64,000 nucleotides of DNA from Avichristensenella sp031550535 (GTDB taxonomy: Bacteria > Bacillota > Clostridia > Christensenellales > Aristaeellaceae): the NCBI GenBank assembly GCA_031550535.1, contig JAVBOM010000061.1, forward strand, positions 1 through 64,000, read 5' to 3'. Below the pieces are notes generated by a model that saw only the letters and a program-made list of their open reading frames with translations, was not told the DNA's origin and did not search any database. Position 1 is the stretch's first letter; every line of letters begins with the position of its first letter. The position numbers and the translations under genes are program-made. Below are positions 7,864 through 15,154 of this stretch, piece after piece.

Positions 7864-8682
7864 ATGATGTTTGAAGATACTTTGTACGGAGACGAGAACC
7901 CACGCGCCGAGGGCGGTGGAGGCAGCGCGGCTGACGAAAGAAACGAGGCGGTGGAGGCAAGCGGAACCAAATCCGGCGTATTCGAGCTGTTTGCCCGCAT
8001 TGAGTGGCTGTTGCACCGATACCGGCAGCAGCGATACCGGTCGCACGGGCCGATGGGCGACCCGCACCGGGGCCAGGGGAGGATTCTGACGCTGCTGAAA
8101 ATGCAGCCGGAAATCAGCCAAAAGGACCTGTCGTACCTGCTGGATATGCGGCCGCAGTCCCTGGGCGAGCTGCTTGCCAAGCTGGAGAAAAGCGGCTACA
8201 TCACCCGCACGCCCATGGAGGAGGACCGCCGCGTGCAGGTCATTCGCCTGACGGATCAGGGCATGGAGGCGGCGGATAGCATTGAGCGCCCGAACGGTGA
8301 GCGGCTGCTGGACTGCCTGACCGAGGAGGAGCAGGAGAAGCTGCGTGAATACCTTGTCCGCATTGTGGATTCGATTGAGGCGCGGTTTGACGGCGAGCAG
8401 CCGGACGATGGCGAGGACTGGCGTGGCTTCCGTGGGCGCGGGCCAAATCCCCGTGGCAGGGGCTATATGGGCGAAGGCGGTCCCGATCCACGCGGGGGCT
8501 TTTATCCGCCGCACCCCGGCATGGACCGCTGCTGCCCGCCGCCGGACGGCCGCTTTGGCGGGCCGGGGTTTGGTGGGCCATTTGGGAGGCCGCACGGCGG
8601 CGAACGACAGTCTGGCGGGCCGTGCCCGCACGGCAACCGTGTGCGCGGGCGAGGCTGGGATGGTGGCCGGGAGGACGTATGA
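7864..8682 (+). CDS. MarR family transcriptional regulator with Gly/Pro/Arg-rich tail
   Basis: A 272-residue protein. Residues about 38-150 form a MarR winged helix, with the recognition region SQKDLSYLLDMRPQSLGELL and the wing ITRTPMEEDRRVQVIRLTD. After about residue 175 it is a low-complexity Gly, Pro and Arg tail, probably disordered. Similar tails occur on clostridial MarR and PadR proteins. ATG at 7864 follows GGAGG; ATG 7867 is adjacent. Such regulators normally sit before multidrug ABC transporter genes, but none follows here, only about 430 bases without a gene. Likely self-regulated through the repeated GGTACC sites. Confidence 0.85.
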   Translation: MMFEDTLYGDENPRAEGGGGSAADERNEAVEASGTKSGVFELFARIEWLLHRYRQQRYRSHGPMGDPHRGQGRILTLLKMQPEISQKDLSYLLDMRPQSLGELLAKLEKSGYITRTPMEEDRRVQVIRLTDQGMEAADSIERPNGERLLDCLTEEEQEKLREYLVRIVDSIEARFDGEQPDDGEDWRGFRGRGPNPRGRGYMGEGGPDPRGGFYPPHPGMDRCCPPPDGRFGGPGFGGPFGRPHGGERQSGGPCPHGNRVRGRGWDGGREDV

Positions 8683-9116
8683 TGGGATCCGCGCAGCCAT
8701 GCGGCAGATGCCGCATGCTTTGCGGGGTATGGTTTGGCGCGGCACTGGACGGATGTCCGGCGCCGCGCTTTTCACGCGCCGCGGCGAGAAATGGAATGAT
8801 TCTCGCAGTATGTTCTTAACTGGGTGCTTGTATTGTCGCTCACCGGGATGATCAGCGAGCAGCGGCGTGCTTTCTGCCTGGAAGTGCCCGCGTGCCTTGC
8901 GCGTTTGCATCAAAAACAGCACGTGCTTCCGTGCGTCTCCCATCATCCGGAACGATTCGTTCGCCCGCGCGCCGCCGGGATATCCCGCCGCCTGGATTGG
9001 GGGGAACAGCGGCTACAACCCGAACCTATGGCAATCCTGAAGACCAGTCCCTGCCACCCTCGCCCTGATTCCCGAAAAAAACGACCGGAGATGGCACAAG
9101 CGCCCGCAGTTCAGGG
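8683..9116. other. Non-coding stretch after MarR gene
   Basis: About 430 bases with no supportable gene on either strand. Open frames are short, lack good ribosome-binding sites and resemble nothing known. Since MarR genes of this type usually precede transporter genes, this could be a decayed remnant, but no recognisable transporter motif was seen. Confidence 0.5.
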
Positions 9117-9145
9117 TTGATTTTGCCGGTACTCTTTGGTATACT
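9117..9145 (+). promoter_or_regulatory. Promoter of SRP RNA gene
   Basis: TTGATT at 9117-9122, 17 bases, TATACT at 9140-9145 preceded by TGG. Places the 5' end near 9152. Confidence 0.7.
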
Positions 9146-9151
9146 CTATCA

Positions 9152-9275
9152 GCGGCTGTGATGACAGCCGGGTCCCGTGCAATGTTGCCGCGTGAATCCT
9201 GTCAGGTCCGGAAGGAAGCAGCAGTAAGCGATGTGCGCATGTGCCGCGGGGGTGCCTGGCTCGAATGGCCGTATT
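9152..9275 (+). ncRNA. ffs: Signal recognition particle RNA (small bacterial type)
   Basis: The conserved SRP domain IV is at about 9201-9228 (GTCAGGTCCGGAAGGAAGCA followed by GCAG), the Ffh-binding apical loop. Flanking arms pair over a long distance: AGCCGGGTCCCGTGC near 9166-9180 with GCCGCGGGGGTGCCTGGCT near 9243-9261. A small GGCTG/CAGCC hairpin lies at the 5' end and a T-run at 9273-9277 ends the gene. The span (about 100-120 bases) indicates the short 4.5S-like RNA without the Alu domain found in Bacillus. It guides Ffh to signal sequences on ribosomes. End points are approximate. Confidence 0.92.
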
Positions 9276-9339
9276 TTTATGTCGAAAATTGCACTACTAG
9301 TATTTATTTGTTGTTTATTAAAAACTTTTGTCGAAAAGC

Positions 9340-9368
9340 GTGACAAATCTGATTGTTCATGCTATAGT
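9340..9368 (+). promoter_or_regulatory. Promoter of orphan histidine kinase
   Basis: GTGACA at 9340-9345, 17 bases, TATAGT at 9363-9368. Confidence 0.5.
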
Positions 9369-9406
9369 GTTTTCACAAACATGCAAATATAACAGGAGGC
9401 AGCAGT

Positions 9407-10135
9407 ATGCAAACTGCGGAAAAATGGGGGCTTGCGTCCGGATGGAGCCATGATATTCGAACACACCTGAACATACTTTTGGGCGCTGTTGGGATGATGG
9501 ATTCCGGGAAGCTCACCGCAGAGCAATCCAAGGAATACATATCCATTGTACAGCACAATGTAACCGTGGTACTGCGTCTGGTAAACCATTTGCTGGAGGC
9601 GGATGAGGGCTGCGTGGCCGGCGAGGCCAGGCTTGCCAACGCGCAGATTGACGGGAGTCTGGTCTGTCTGGTGGAAAGCATCAAGGCATACGCGGCGGAA
9701 CACCAGCTAGAACTGCTGTACGACATTGAGGCGCCCCTGTATGCCTATTGCGACATGGAGATGTTGGAGCGCGTTCTGTATAATCTGCTGTCCAACGCGA
9801 TTAAATACACGCCTCCAAACGGGTTTGTGTATCTCTCCGCCAGGCAGCGGGACGGCTGGGTGCAGATCAATGTCGCGGACACGGGCTACGGTCTGTCACA
9901 GCAGAAGCAGGACCAATTTCGCGGCGATGTCATGCAGCCTGTGGGCACGGGCCTTGGCCTTCGGCTAGTCAAAATGATGACCGCCGCCATGAAGGGATAC
10001 GTCGAATGCGCCAGCCGTGAGCGCATCGGCACAACGTTTTCCGTCAAGATTCCCGTGGCGGTCGACCAGAACGCGCCCTATCTGCACGCGATGACAGGAT
10101 CGCAAGAGAACACGCGCTTTTTCTCCCCATCTTGA
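9407..10135 (+). CDS. Soluble histidine kinase without sensor domain
   Basis: A 242-residue protein that begins almost directly with the phosphoacceptor box SHDIRTHLN (His about residue 15), followed by a short dimerisation helix pair and a complete HATPase_c domain: N-box NLLSNAIKYT (about 126-135), G1 VADTGYGL (about 162), G2 GTGLGL (about 183). No membrane segment, PAS, GAF or HAMP precedes it, and no response regulator is adjacent. It is either a cytoplasmic kinase receiving signals by protein contact or a phosphatase-type partner. ATG at 9407 has AGGAGG seven bases upstream. The C-terminal 20 residues fall beyond the domain, where the DNA becomes repeat-like. Confidence 0.85.
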   Translation: MQTAEKWGLASGWSHDIRTHLNILLGAVGMMDSGKLTAEQSKEYISIVQHNVTVVLRLVNHLLEADEGCVAGEARLANAQIDGSLVCLVESIKAYAAEHQLELLYDIEAPLYAYCDMEMLERVLYNLLSNAIKYTPPNGFVYLSARQRDGWVQINVADTGYGLSQQKQDQFRGDVMQPVGTGLGLRLVKMMTAAMKGYVECASRERIGTTFSVKIPVAVDQNAPYLHAMTGSQENTRFFSPS

Positions 10136-10157
10136 CCCGGTAATTCCTCGGAGAGCT

Positions 10158-10350
10158 CGAGAGGCCGAAGCCTCTCGAATGAAATCAGACCCGGCGGCGT
10201 GTACGGCGGGTCAGCGATCCCAGAACCAGTCCCGCAGGACTGGCGGCGGGATCAACCCATGCAGCCCCGGCGCCGCCCGGAACGCCCGCAGGCGTTCAGG
10301 CGACGGGCCTTATCAGGTCAAAGTCCTATCGACTTTGACCTGCGCTTTTT
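10158..10350 (+). repeat. Array of consecutive stem-loops
   Basis: At least five perfect or near-perfect stems lie in tandem. CGAGAGGC/GCCTCTCG is at 10158-10177 (loop CGAA). GACCCG/CGGGTC is at 10188-10212. GATCCC/GGGATC (10216-10253) encloses CCAGTCC/GGACTGG with loop CGCA. GAACGCC/GGCGTTC is at 10280-10297 with loop CGCA. AGGTCAAAGTC/GACTTTGACCT is at 10315-10341. The last is followed by GCGCTTTTT and can act as the terminator of the kinase gene. No coding signal is present. Confidence 0.75.
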
Positions 10351-10362
10351 CTCCCAGATGGC

Positions 10363-10412
10363 GGCGCGGATTTGGAAAATCAGCGCCATAAGGGGATTCC
10401 GACAGGAATCCC
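10363..10412 (-). repeat. Double-hairpin intergenic repeat, copy 2
   Basis: Hairpin A is at 10363-10387 and hairpin B (GGGATTCC, loop GACA, GGAATCCC) at 10393-10412. It is bracketed by GCGCTTTTTCTCCC (10342-10355) and CTTGACCCGGT (10420-10430). The same two words occur almost joined at 10114-10127 and 10131-10141, outside the stem-loop array. Confidence 0.85.
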
Positions 10413-10420
10413 TACCGCTC

Positions 10421-10449
10421 TTGACCCGGTTCGTCATTTGCCGTATACT
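10421..10449 (+). promoter_or_regulatory. Promoter of glyA
   Basis: TTGACC at 10421-10426, 17 bases, TATACT at 10444-10449. It starts eight bases after the repeat copy. Confidence 0.7.
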
Positions 10450-10478
10450 CTCTATCAGACGATAAGGAGGAGTGGCAG

Positions 10479-11732
10479 ATGATCGATTTGGCCTCTATTC
10501 GCGCGGTGGATCCGGAGCTGGCCTCTGCAATGGACAGCGAGCTTGTCCGTCAGCGGGACCACTTGGAGCTCATCGCGTCGGAAAACTATGTGAGCCCGGC
10601 GGTGATGGCCGCACTGGGGTCCCATTTGACGAACAAGTATGCGGAAGGATATCCGGGCAAGCGGTATTACGGCGGATGCGAATATGTGGATATTGCGGAG
10701 GAGCTCGCGCGTGCACGCGCGAAGCTTCTCTTTCACGCTGAGCACGCCAACGTGCAGCCGCATTCCGGCGCGCAGGCCAACATGGCCGTGTACTACGGCT
10801 TCCTGAAGCCCGGCGATACCGTGGTGGGCATGAACCTGTCGCACGGCGGGCACCTGACGCACGGCAGCCCGGCCAACATCTCCGGCACATACTTCCGCTT
10901 CATCCCCTACGGCGTGACCGAGGCGGAGGAAACGATCGATTATGACGCGCTGCGCGATCTTGTCAAAGAAAACAAGCCTAAGATGATCGTGGCGGGCGCG
11001 AGCGCGTACCCGCGCATTATCGATTTTGCCGCCATCGGCGAAATCGCGCGCGAGTTTGGCGCGCTGTACATGGTGGACATGGCGCATATCGCGGGCCTTG
11101 TGGCCGCAGGCCTGCACCCCAGCCCTGTCCCGCACGCGGATTTTGTCACCACCACCACGCACAAAACGCTGCGCGGCCCGCGCGGCGGTATGATCCTCTG
11201 CCGCGCTGAGAACGCGAAAGCGATTGACAAGGCGATTTTCCCCGGCACACAGGGCGGCCCCTTGATGCACTGCATCGCCGCGAAGGCCGTCGCGTTCAAG
11301 GAGGCGCTGGAACCGTCGTTCGCCGCGTACCAACAGCGCATTCTGGACAACGCCAAGGCGTTGGAGCGCGCGTTCCACGCGAACGGCGTGCGCATGGTTT
11401 CCGGCGGCACGGACAACCACCTGATGCTGCTGGATCTGACGGGCACGGGGGTGACTGGCAAGGCGCTGGAGGCGCTGCTGGGCCGCGCCAACATCACCGT
11501 CAACAAGAACACCATCCCCAAGGAGACGCTCAGCCCGTTCGTCACCAGCGGCATCCGCATCGGCACCTCCGCGCTGACCACGCGCGGCATGAACGAGGCC
11601 GACATGGCGAAGATCGCCGGATGGATGGCCCGTGTGCTCAAAGAAGGCGAGGCGGCTGTCGACGCCGTGCGCGGAGAGGTTTTGGCGCTGTGCGCGCGGT
11701 ATCCGCTGTATCAAAACGACATCATCGCATAA
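10479..11732 (+). CDS. glyA: Serine hydroxymethyltransferase
   Basis: A 417-residue PLP enzyme interconverting serine and glycine with transfer of a one-carbon unit to tetrahydrofolate. Family landmarks: ELIASENYVSPAVMAALGS (about 28-46), YAEGYPGKRYYGGCEYVD (about 53-70), HSGAQAN and the PLP lysine in TTTHKTLRGPRGG (about 225). Normal length. ATG at 10479 follows GGAGGAG. It is a single-gene unit with its own promoter and a terminator at 11761. Confidence 0.97.
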   Translation: MIDLASIRAVDPELASAMDSELVRQRDHLELIASENYVSPAVMAALGSHLTNKYAEGYPGKRYYGGCEYVDIAEELARARAKLLFHAEHANVQPHSGAQANMAVYYGFLKPGDTVVGMNLSHGGHLTHGSPANISGTYFRFIPYGVTEAEETIDYDALRDLVKENKPKMIVAGASAYPRIIDFAAIGEIAREFGALYMVDMAHIAGLVAAGLHPSPVPHADFVTTTTHKTLRGPRGGMILCRAENAKAIDKAIFPGTQGGPLMHCIAAKAVAFKEALEPSFAAYQQRILDNAKALERAFHANGVRMVSGGTDNHLMLLDLTGTGVTGKALEALLGRANITVNKNTIPKETLSPFVTSGIRIGTSALTTRGMNEADMAKIAGWMARVLKEGEAAVDAVRGEVLALCARYPLYQNDIIA

Positions 11733-11760
11733 TCCCGAGTAAATTTGTCAAAAATAGCGG

Positions 11761-11782
11761 CGCCCCCTCTTGACAGGGGGCG
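11761..11782 (+). terminator. Terminator of glyA
   Basis: CGCCCCCT (11761-11768), loop CTTGAC, AGGGGGCG (11775-11782), then TTT. The loop contains most of the -35 box of the next promoter. Confidence 0.7.
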
Positions 11783-11823
11783 TTTGGCGTGTTAGCATCA
11801 TACCCGAGGAAACTACTCGGGAT
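11770..11823 (+). promoter_or_regulatory. isc operon promoter and probable IscR operator
   Basis: TTGACA at 11770-11775, 17 bases, TAGCAT at 11793-11798. An inverted repeat follows at the start site: CCCGAG (11803-11808), seven bases, CTCGGG (11816-11821). A related half-site CCCGAGTAAATTTG lies at 11734. The position fits autorepression by the encoded Rrf2 protein. Confidence 0.65.
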
Positions 11824-11884
11824 TGCATGCCGGGTTTGGCCCGAACCGAACGTCGAGTGTTTTGACACTTGGGGAGGTGAGACC

Positions 11885-12307
11885 GTGAAGCTATCGACCC
11901 GCTGCCGGTACGGCATCCATGCGATGTTTGACCTGGCGCAGAACGCGGGCGCCGGGCCGCAGACCATCCGCGCCATCGCGGAAAGGCAGCTCGTGCCCGA
12001 GCAATACCTGGAGCAGATCATCGGCGTGCTCCGCCGGGAGGGGTTGGTCAAGAGCGTTCGCGGCGCACAGGGTGGGTACATGCTCGCCTGGGAGCCGAGC
12101 GAGATCTCCATCGGGCAACTCATTCGCCTGCTGGAAGGGCCGGTGGTCATGGCCGACTGCATCGTCGACGCGGACGCGTGCGTCCGGAGCGGCCAGTGTC
12201 CGTCGCGTCTTGTATGGGAGCGGCTGACCGACTGCATCAACAAGGTGGTGGACTCCGTCACCTTGCAGGACATGCTGGCGGATCAGGAACGCTTAATGGA
12301 GAGGTAG
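11885..12307 (+). CDS. iscR: Rrf2 family iron-sulfur regulator IscR
   Basis: A 140-residue winged-helix repressor. The helix-turn-helix is at about residues 25-62 (QTIRAIAERQLVPEQYLEQI, then a wing with VRGAQGGY). Three cysteines in DCIVDADACVRSGQCP (about 92, 99, 105) match the [2Fe-2S] ligand pattern of IscR, so it should sense cluster supply and control the following cysteine desulfurase and scaffold genes. GTG at 11885 follows GGGGAGGTGAG. The stop codon TAG is formed by the first bases of a repeat element, so the C-terminus could be altered relative to relatives. Confidence 0.9.
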   Translation: MKLSTRCRYGIHAMFDLAQNAGAGPQTIRAIAERQLVPEQYLEQIIGVLRREGLVKSVRGAQGGYMLAWEPSEISIGQLIRLLEGPVVMADCIVDADACVRSGQCPSRLVWERLTDCINKVVDSVTLQDMLADQERLMER

Positions 12308-12363
12308 GGATTTCTTGCGAAATCCCCTTATGGCGCGGATTGTTCCAATCAGCGCCGCCATCA
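12305..12363 (+). repeat. Double-hairpin intergenic repeat, copy 3 (reference orientation)
   Basis: Hairpin B is at 12307-12326 (GGGATTTC, loop TTGC, GAAATCCC), then CTTAT, then hairpin A at 12332-12356 (GGCGC.GATT...AATC.GCGCC) and a tail GCCATCA. It fills the gap between iscR and iscS, and its left edge supplies the TAG stop of iscR. Confidence 0.87.
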
Positions 12364-12379
12364 GAGAAAGGGTGATATA

Positions 12380-13564
12380 ATGAGGCGGGTATACATGGAC
12401 AACGCGGCGACGACCCGCGTCAAGGACGAAGTCTTAACGGCGATGCTGCCGTATTTCACGGAGGTTTACGGCAACCCGTCGAGCATACACGGCTTTGGCC
12501 GCGAGGCAAAGAAGGCCATCGAGCGAGCGCGTGAGCAGGTCGCGGCGGCGATCGGCGCGGACAAGGGCGAAATCTACTTCACGGGCGGCGGCACCGAGGC
12601 GGACAACTGGATCGTCAAGGGCGTGGCGTTCGCGAATCAGAAAAAAGGCAAGCACATCATCACGTCCGCCATCGAGCACCACGCGCTGCTGCACACTTGC
12701 CAATGGTTGGAAAAGCAGGGGTTTTCCGTGACGTACCTGCCGGTGGACGCGGACGGGCTGGTGGACCCGAAGGCGCTGGAGAGCGCGATGACGGACCAGA
12801 CGATCCTGGTTTCCATCATGTTTGCCAACAACGAGATCGGCACCATCCAGCCGGTTGAGGAGCTGGCGGCCATCGCCCACGCGCGCGGCGCGGTGTTCCA
12901 CACGGACGCGGTGCAGGCCATCGGCGCGGTGCCGGTGGATGTCCAGCGGATGGGCATCGACGCGCTGTCCATCGCGGCGCACAAATTCCACGGCCCCAAG
13001 GGCGTCGGTGCGCTGTATTTGAAGAAGGGCATCCGCGTAGACGTGAACCAGCAGGGCGGCGCGCAGGAGCGATCAAGGCGCGGCGGCACGGAGAACGTGC
13101 CCGGCATCGTGGGCATGGGCAAGGCCATCGAGCTGGCGACGGAGAACCTGCCCGCGCACGCGGAGCGGTTGACCCGCATGCGGGACAAGCTGATTTCCGG
13201 CATCCTGGAAAACATCCCGGATGTGCGCCTGAACGGGCACGCCACCAAGCGCCTGCCGAACAACGTCAACGTGTCCGTCCGGTATATCGAAGGGGAAGCA
13301 CTGCTGCTGAGCCTCGATCTGGTGGGCATCGCGGGCTCCAGCGGCTCGGCGTGCACGTCCGGTTCGCTCGACCCGTCCCATGTGCTGCTGGGCATCGGTC
13401 TGCCGCACGAGATCGCGCACGGATCGCTTCGCCTGTCGCTGGGCGATTTCAACACGGACGAGGACGTGGACTATGTGCTGGAGCAACTACCCCAGATCGT
13501 GACGCGGCTGCGGAACATGTCGCCGCTTTTCATACAGGCAAAAGGAGGAGAAGTACTTGTATAG
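12380..13564 (+). CDS. iscS: Cysteine desulfurase, NifS/IscS type
   Basis: A 394-residue PLP enzyme that removes sulfur from cysteine for Fe-S cluster assembly. Key elements: MDNAATTRV (about 6-14), TGGGTEADN, the Schiff-base lysine in AAHKFHGPKG (about 205) and the catalytic cysteine loop SGSACTSGSLDPSHVL (about 325). Normal length for the clostridial NifS group. ATG at 12380 follows AAAGGGTG. It is the second gene of the isc operon, and its last bases overlap the scaffold gene start. Confidence 0.95.
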   Translation: MRRVYMDNAATTRVKDEVLTAMLPYFTEVYGNPSSIHGFGREAKKAIERAREQVAAAIGADKGEIYFTGGGTEADNWIVKGVAFANQKKGKHIITSAIEHHALLHTCQWLEKQGFSVTYLPVDADGLVDPKALESAMTDQTILVSIMFANNEIGTIQPVEELAAIAHARGAVFHTDAVQAIGAVPVDVQRMGIDALSIAAHKFHGPKGVGALYLKKGIRVDVNQQGGAQERSRRGGTENVPGIVGMGKAIELATENLPAHAERLTRMRDKLISGILENIPDVRLNGHATKRLPNNVNVSVRYIEGEALLLSLDLVGIAGSSGSACTSGSLDPSHVLLGIGLPHEIAHGSLRLSLGDFNTDEDVDYVLEQLPQIVTRLRNMSPLFIQAKGGEVLV

Positions 13565-13934
13565 CGAAAAAGTGATGGACCACTTTGAGAATCCGCGCAA
13601 TGTGGGGGAACTGGAAAACGCCGACGGCGTGGGCACGGTGGGAAACGCCAAGTGCGGGGACATCATGCGGATGTACATCCAGGTGGAGGACGGCATCATC
13701 ACGGATGTCCGGTTCAAGACGTTTGGCTGTGGCGCGGCCATCGCGACCAGCAGCATGGCGACCGAGATGGTCAAGGGCAAGACCATCGACGAGGCGCTGG
13801 AACTGACAAATCAGGCGGTCGCAGAGGCGCTGGGCGGACTGCCGCCGGTGAAGATGCACTGCTCGCTGCTGGCCGAGGAGGCCATCAAGGCGGCGATTGA
13901 GGATTATAAGGCAAAGCATCCTGTGAGCGTGTGA
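13557..13934 (+). CDS. iscU: Iron-sulfur cluster scaffold IscU/NifU-N
   Basis: A 125-residue scaffold on which the Fe-S cluster is built from sulfur delivered by the desulfurase. The three ligand cysteines are in NAKCGDIM (about 37), FGCGAAIATS (about 62) and MHCSLLAEE (about 105), with the regulatory Asp following the first Cys. The start is TTG at 13557, overlapping the iscS end by eight bases. AAGGAGGAG is correctly spaced and the resulting (M)YSEKVMDHFENPRN is the standard family N-terminus, whereas the first ATG (13575) would cut it. The TTG may keep its level below iscS. Confidence 0.94.
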   Translation: MYSEKVMDHFENPRNVGELENADGVGTVGNAKCGDIMRMYIQVEDGIITDVRFKTFGCGAAIATSSMATEMVKGKTIDEALELTNQAVAEALGGLPPVKMHCSLLAEEAIKAAIEDYKAKHPVSV

Positions 13935-13949
13935 TGAAATGCAATACGG

Positions 13950-13990
13950 AAAGCCCCTTCCCGATCCATGTGGACGGAGAAGGGGCTTTT
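13950..13990. terminator. Bidirectional terminator between iscU and deoB
   Basis: AAAGCCCCTTC (13950-13960) pairs with GAAGGGGCTTT (13979-13989), with T-run on plus and A-run on minus side, so it can serve both convergent genes. Confidence 0.8.
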
Positions 13991-13999
13991 GCGTTACAA

Positions 14000-15154
14000 T
14001 CAGTTGAGCGCTCTGTAGAACGACGCCCCGCACAGCCGTTCCGGCAGCCCGAACATGTCAAGCACCGTCGCGGCGATGTCGCCGAACGTCGCGCGCGTGC
14101 CCAGGTCCACCGCGCCGATGCCGCGCCGCCAGCACAGCAGCGGCACGTATTCGCGCGTGTGGTCCGTGCCGGGATAGCACGGGTCGCAGCCGTGGTCGGC
14201 GGTGAAGAGCAGCAGGTCGTCATCGCCCATGCGCGCCATCAAGTCCGGCACCGCGAGGTCCACGGCTTCCAGCGCGCGCGCAAAGCCGTCCGTGTCGTTC
14301 CGGTGGCCGTACACCATATCAAAATCGACCAGATTCACGAAAATGAGGCCGTTCACGGGCTTTTCCATCTGCGCTAGCGTGGACGCGATACACGCCGGGT
14401 TCCCGCTCGCGTGGTCCGAGGCGGTCAAGCCGCGATGGGCGAAAATATCCTCGATTTTGCCCACGCCGACCACATCCAGGCCCGCGCGCTTCATCACGTC
14501 CAGCATTGTATCCGAAGGTGGCGGCACGGAAAAGTCTCGCCGGTTGCCGGTGCGGGTGAACGCGCCCGGCTGGCCGACAAAGGGCCGCGCGATGACGCGC
14601 CCCACGGAATATGGCCCGGCCAGGATGCCGCGCGCGACCTCGCAAATGCGCCAAAGCTCCTCGGGCGGAATAATGTCCTCGTGCGCGGCGATCTGAAACA
14701 CGCTGTCCGCCGACGTATAGACAATGGGTTTGCCGGTTTTCATGTGCTCCTCGCCAAGCGTGACGAGGATTTCCGTGCCGCTGGACGCGTAGTTGCCCAG
14801 CGTCCCGCGCCCGATCGCGCGCTCGAACGGCTCCATCACCTCCGGCGGGAAACCATCCGGGAACGTGGGGAAGGGCGCGGCCAGCTTCACGCCGGCCATC
14901 TCCCAGTGGCCGGTCGTCGTGTCCTTGCCGGCGGACTGCTCCGTCAGGCGGCCATACGCGCCCGATACCGGCTCCGCGCCGCCGGAAAGGCTCGGTAGGC
15001 GCCCCAGGCCGAGCCCGCGCAGATGGGGCAAATGGGGATTTGCCTCTTCGATTACATGCCCGAGCGTGTTCGCGCCCTCGTCCCCGTAAGCCTTGGCGTC
15101 CGGCGCGCTGCCGCAACCCACGCCATCCAGCACAATCAGGATTGCCTTTTTCAT
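14000..15154 (-). CDS. deoB: Phosphopentomutase
   Basis: A 384-residue member of the alkaline phosphatase superfamily that interconverts ribose- or deoxyribose-1-phosphate and the 5-phosphate in nucleoside salvage. Metal and phosphate-binding elements are visible: ILIVLDGVGCGSAPDA (about 5-20), the active-site Thr in GKDTTTGHWEMAG (about 85), and TADHGCDPCYPGTDHTRE near the C-terminus. ATG at 15154 overlaps the TGA stop of spo0A (ATGA), so it is translationally coupled to spo0A. A purine nucleoside phosphorylase gene at 21815 supplies its substrate. Confidence 0.94.
   Translation of the reverse strand: MKKAILIVLDGVGCGSAPDAKAYGDEGANTLGHVIEEANPHLPHLRGLGLGRLPSLSGGAEPVSGAYGRLTEQSAGKDTTTGHWEMAGVKLAAPFPTFPDGFPPEVMEPFERAIGRGTLGNYASSGTEILVTLGEEHMKTGKPIVYTSADSVFQIAAHEDIIPPEELWRICEVARGILAGPYSVGRVIARPFVGQPGAFTRTGNRRDFSVPPPSDTMLDVMKRAGLDVVGVGKIEDIFAHRGLTASDHASGNPACIASTLAQMEKPVNGLIFVNLVDFDMVYGHRNDTDGFARALEAVDLAVPDLMARMGDDDLLLFTADHGCDPCYPGTDHTREYVPLLCWRRGIGAVDLGTRATFGDIAATVLDMFGLPERLCGASFYRALN

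Noticed and set aside
7750..8946. Long minus-strand frame (398 codons) opposite the MarR gene
   Set aside because: It covers the MarR gene, its promoter and the gene-poor region; the MarR frame on the plus strand has domains, promoter and ribosome-binding site. GC-rich DNA gives many such antisense frames.
8824..9120. Plus-strand frame of 98 codons after the MarR gene
   Set aside because: No ribosome-binding site, no recognisable motif, and the end runs into the SRP RNA promoter. A decayed gene is possible but not supportable.
9158..9343. Plus-strand frame of 61 codons
   Set aside because: It overlaps the SRP RNA, whose conserved core and pairing explain the sequence.
10158..10412. CRISPR array
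   Set aside because: The repeated units are different hairpins, not identical direct repeats with uniform spacers, and no cas genes are present.
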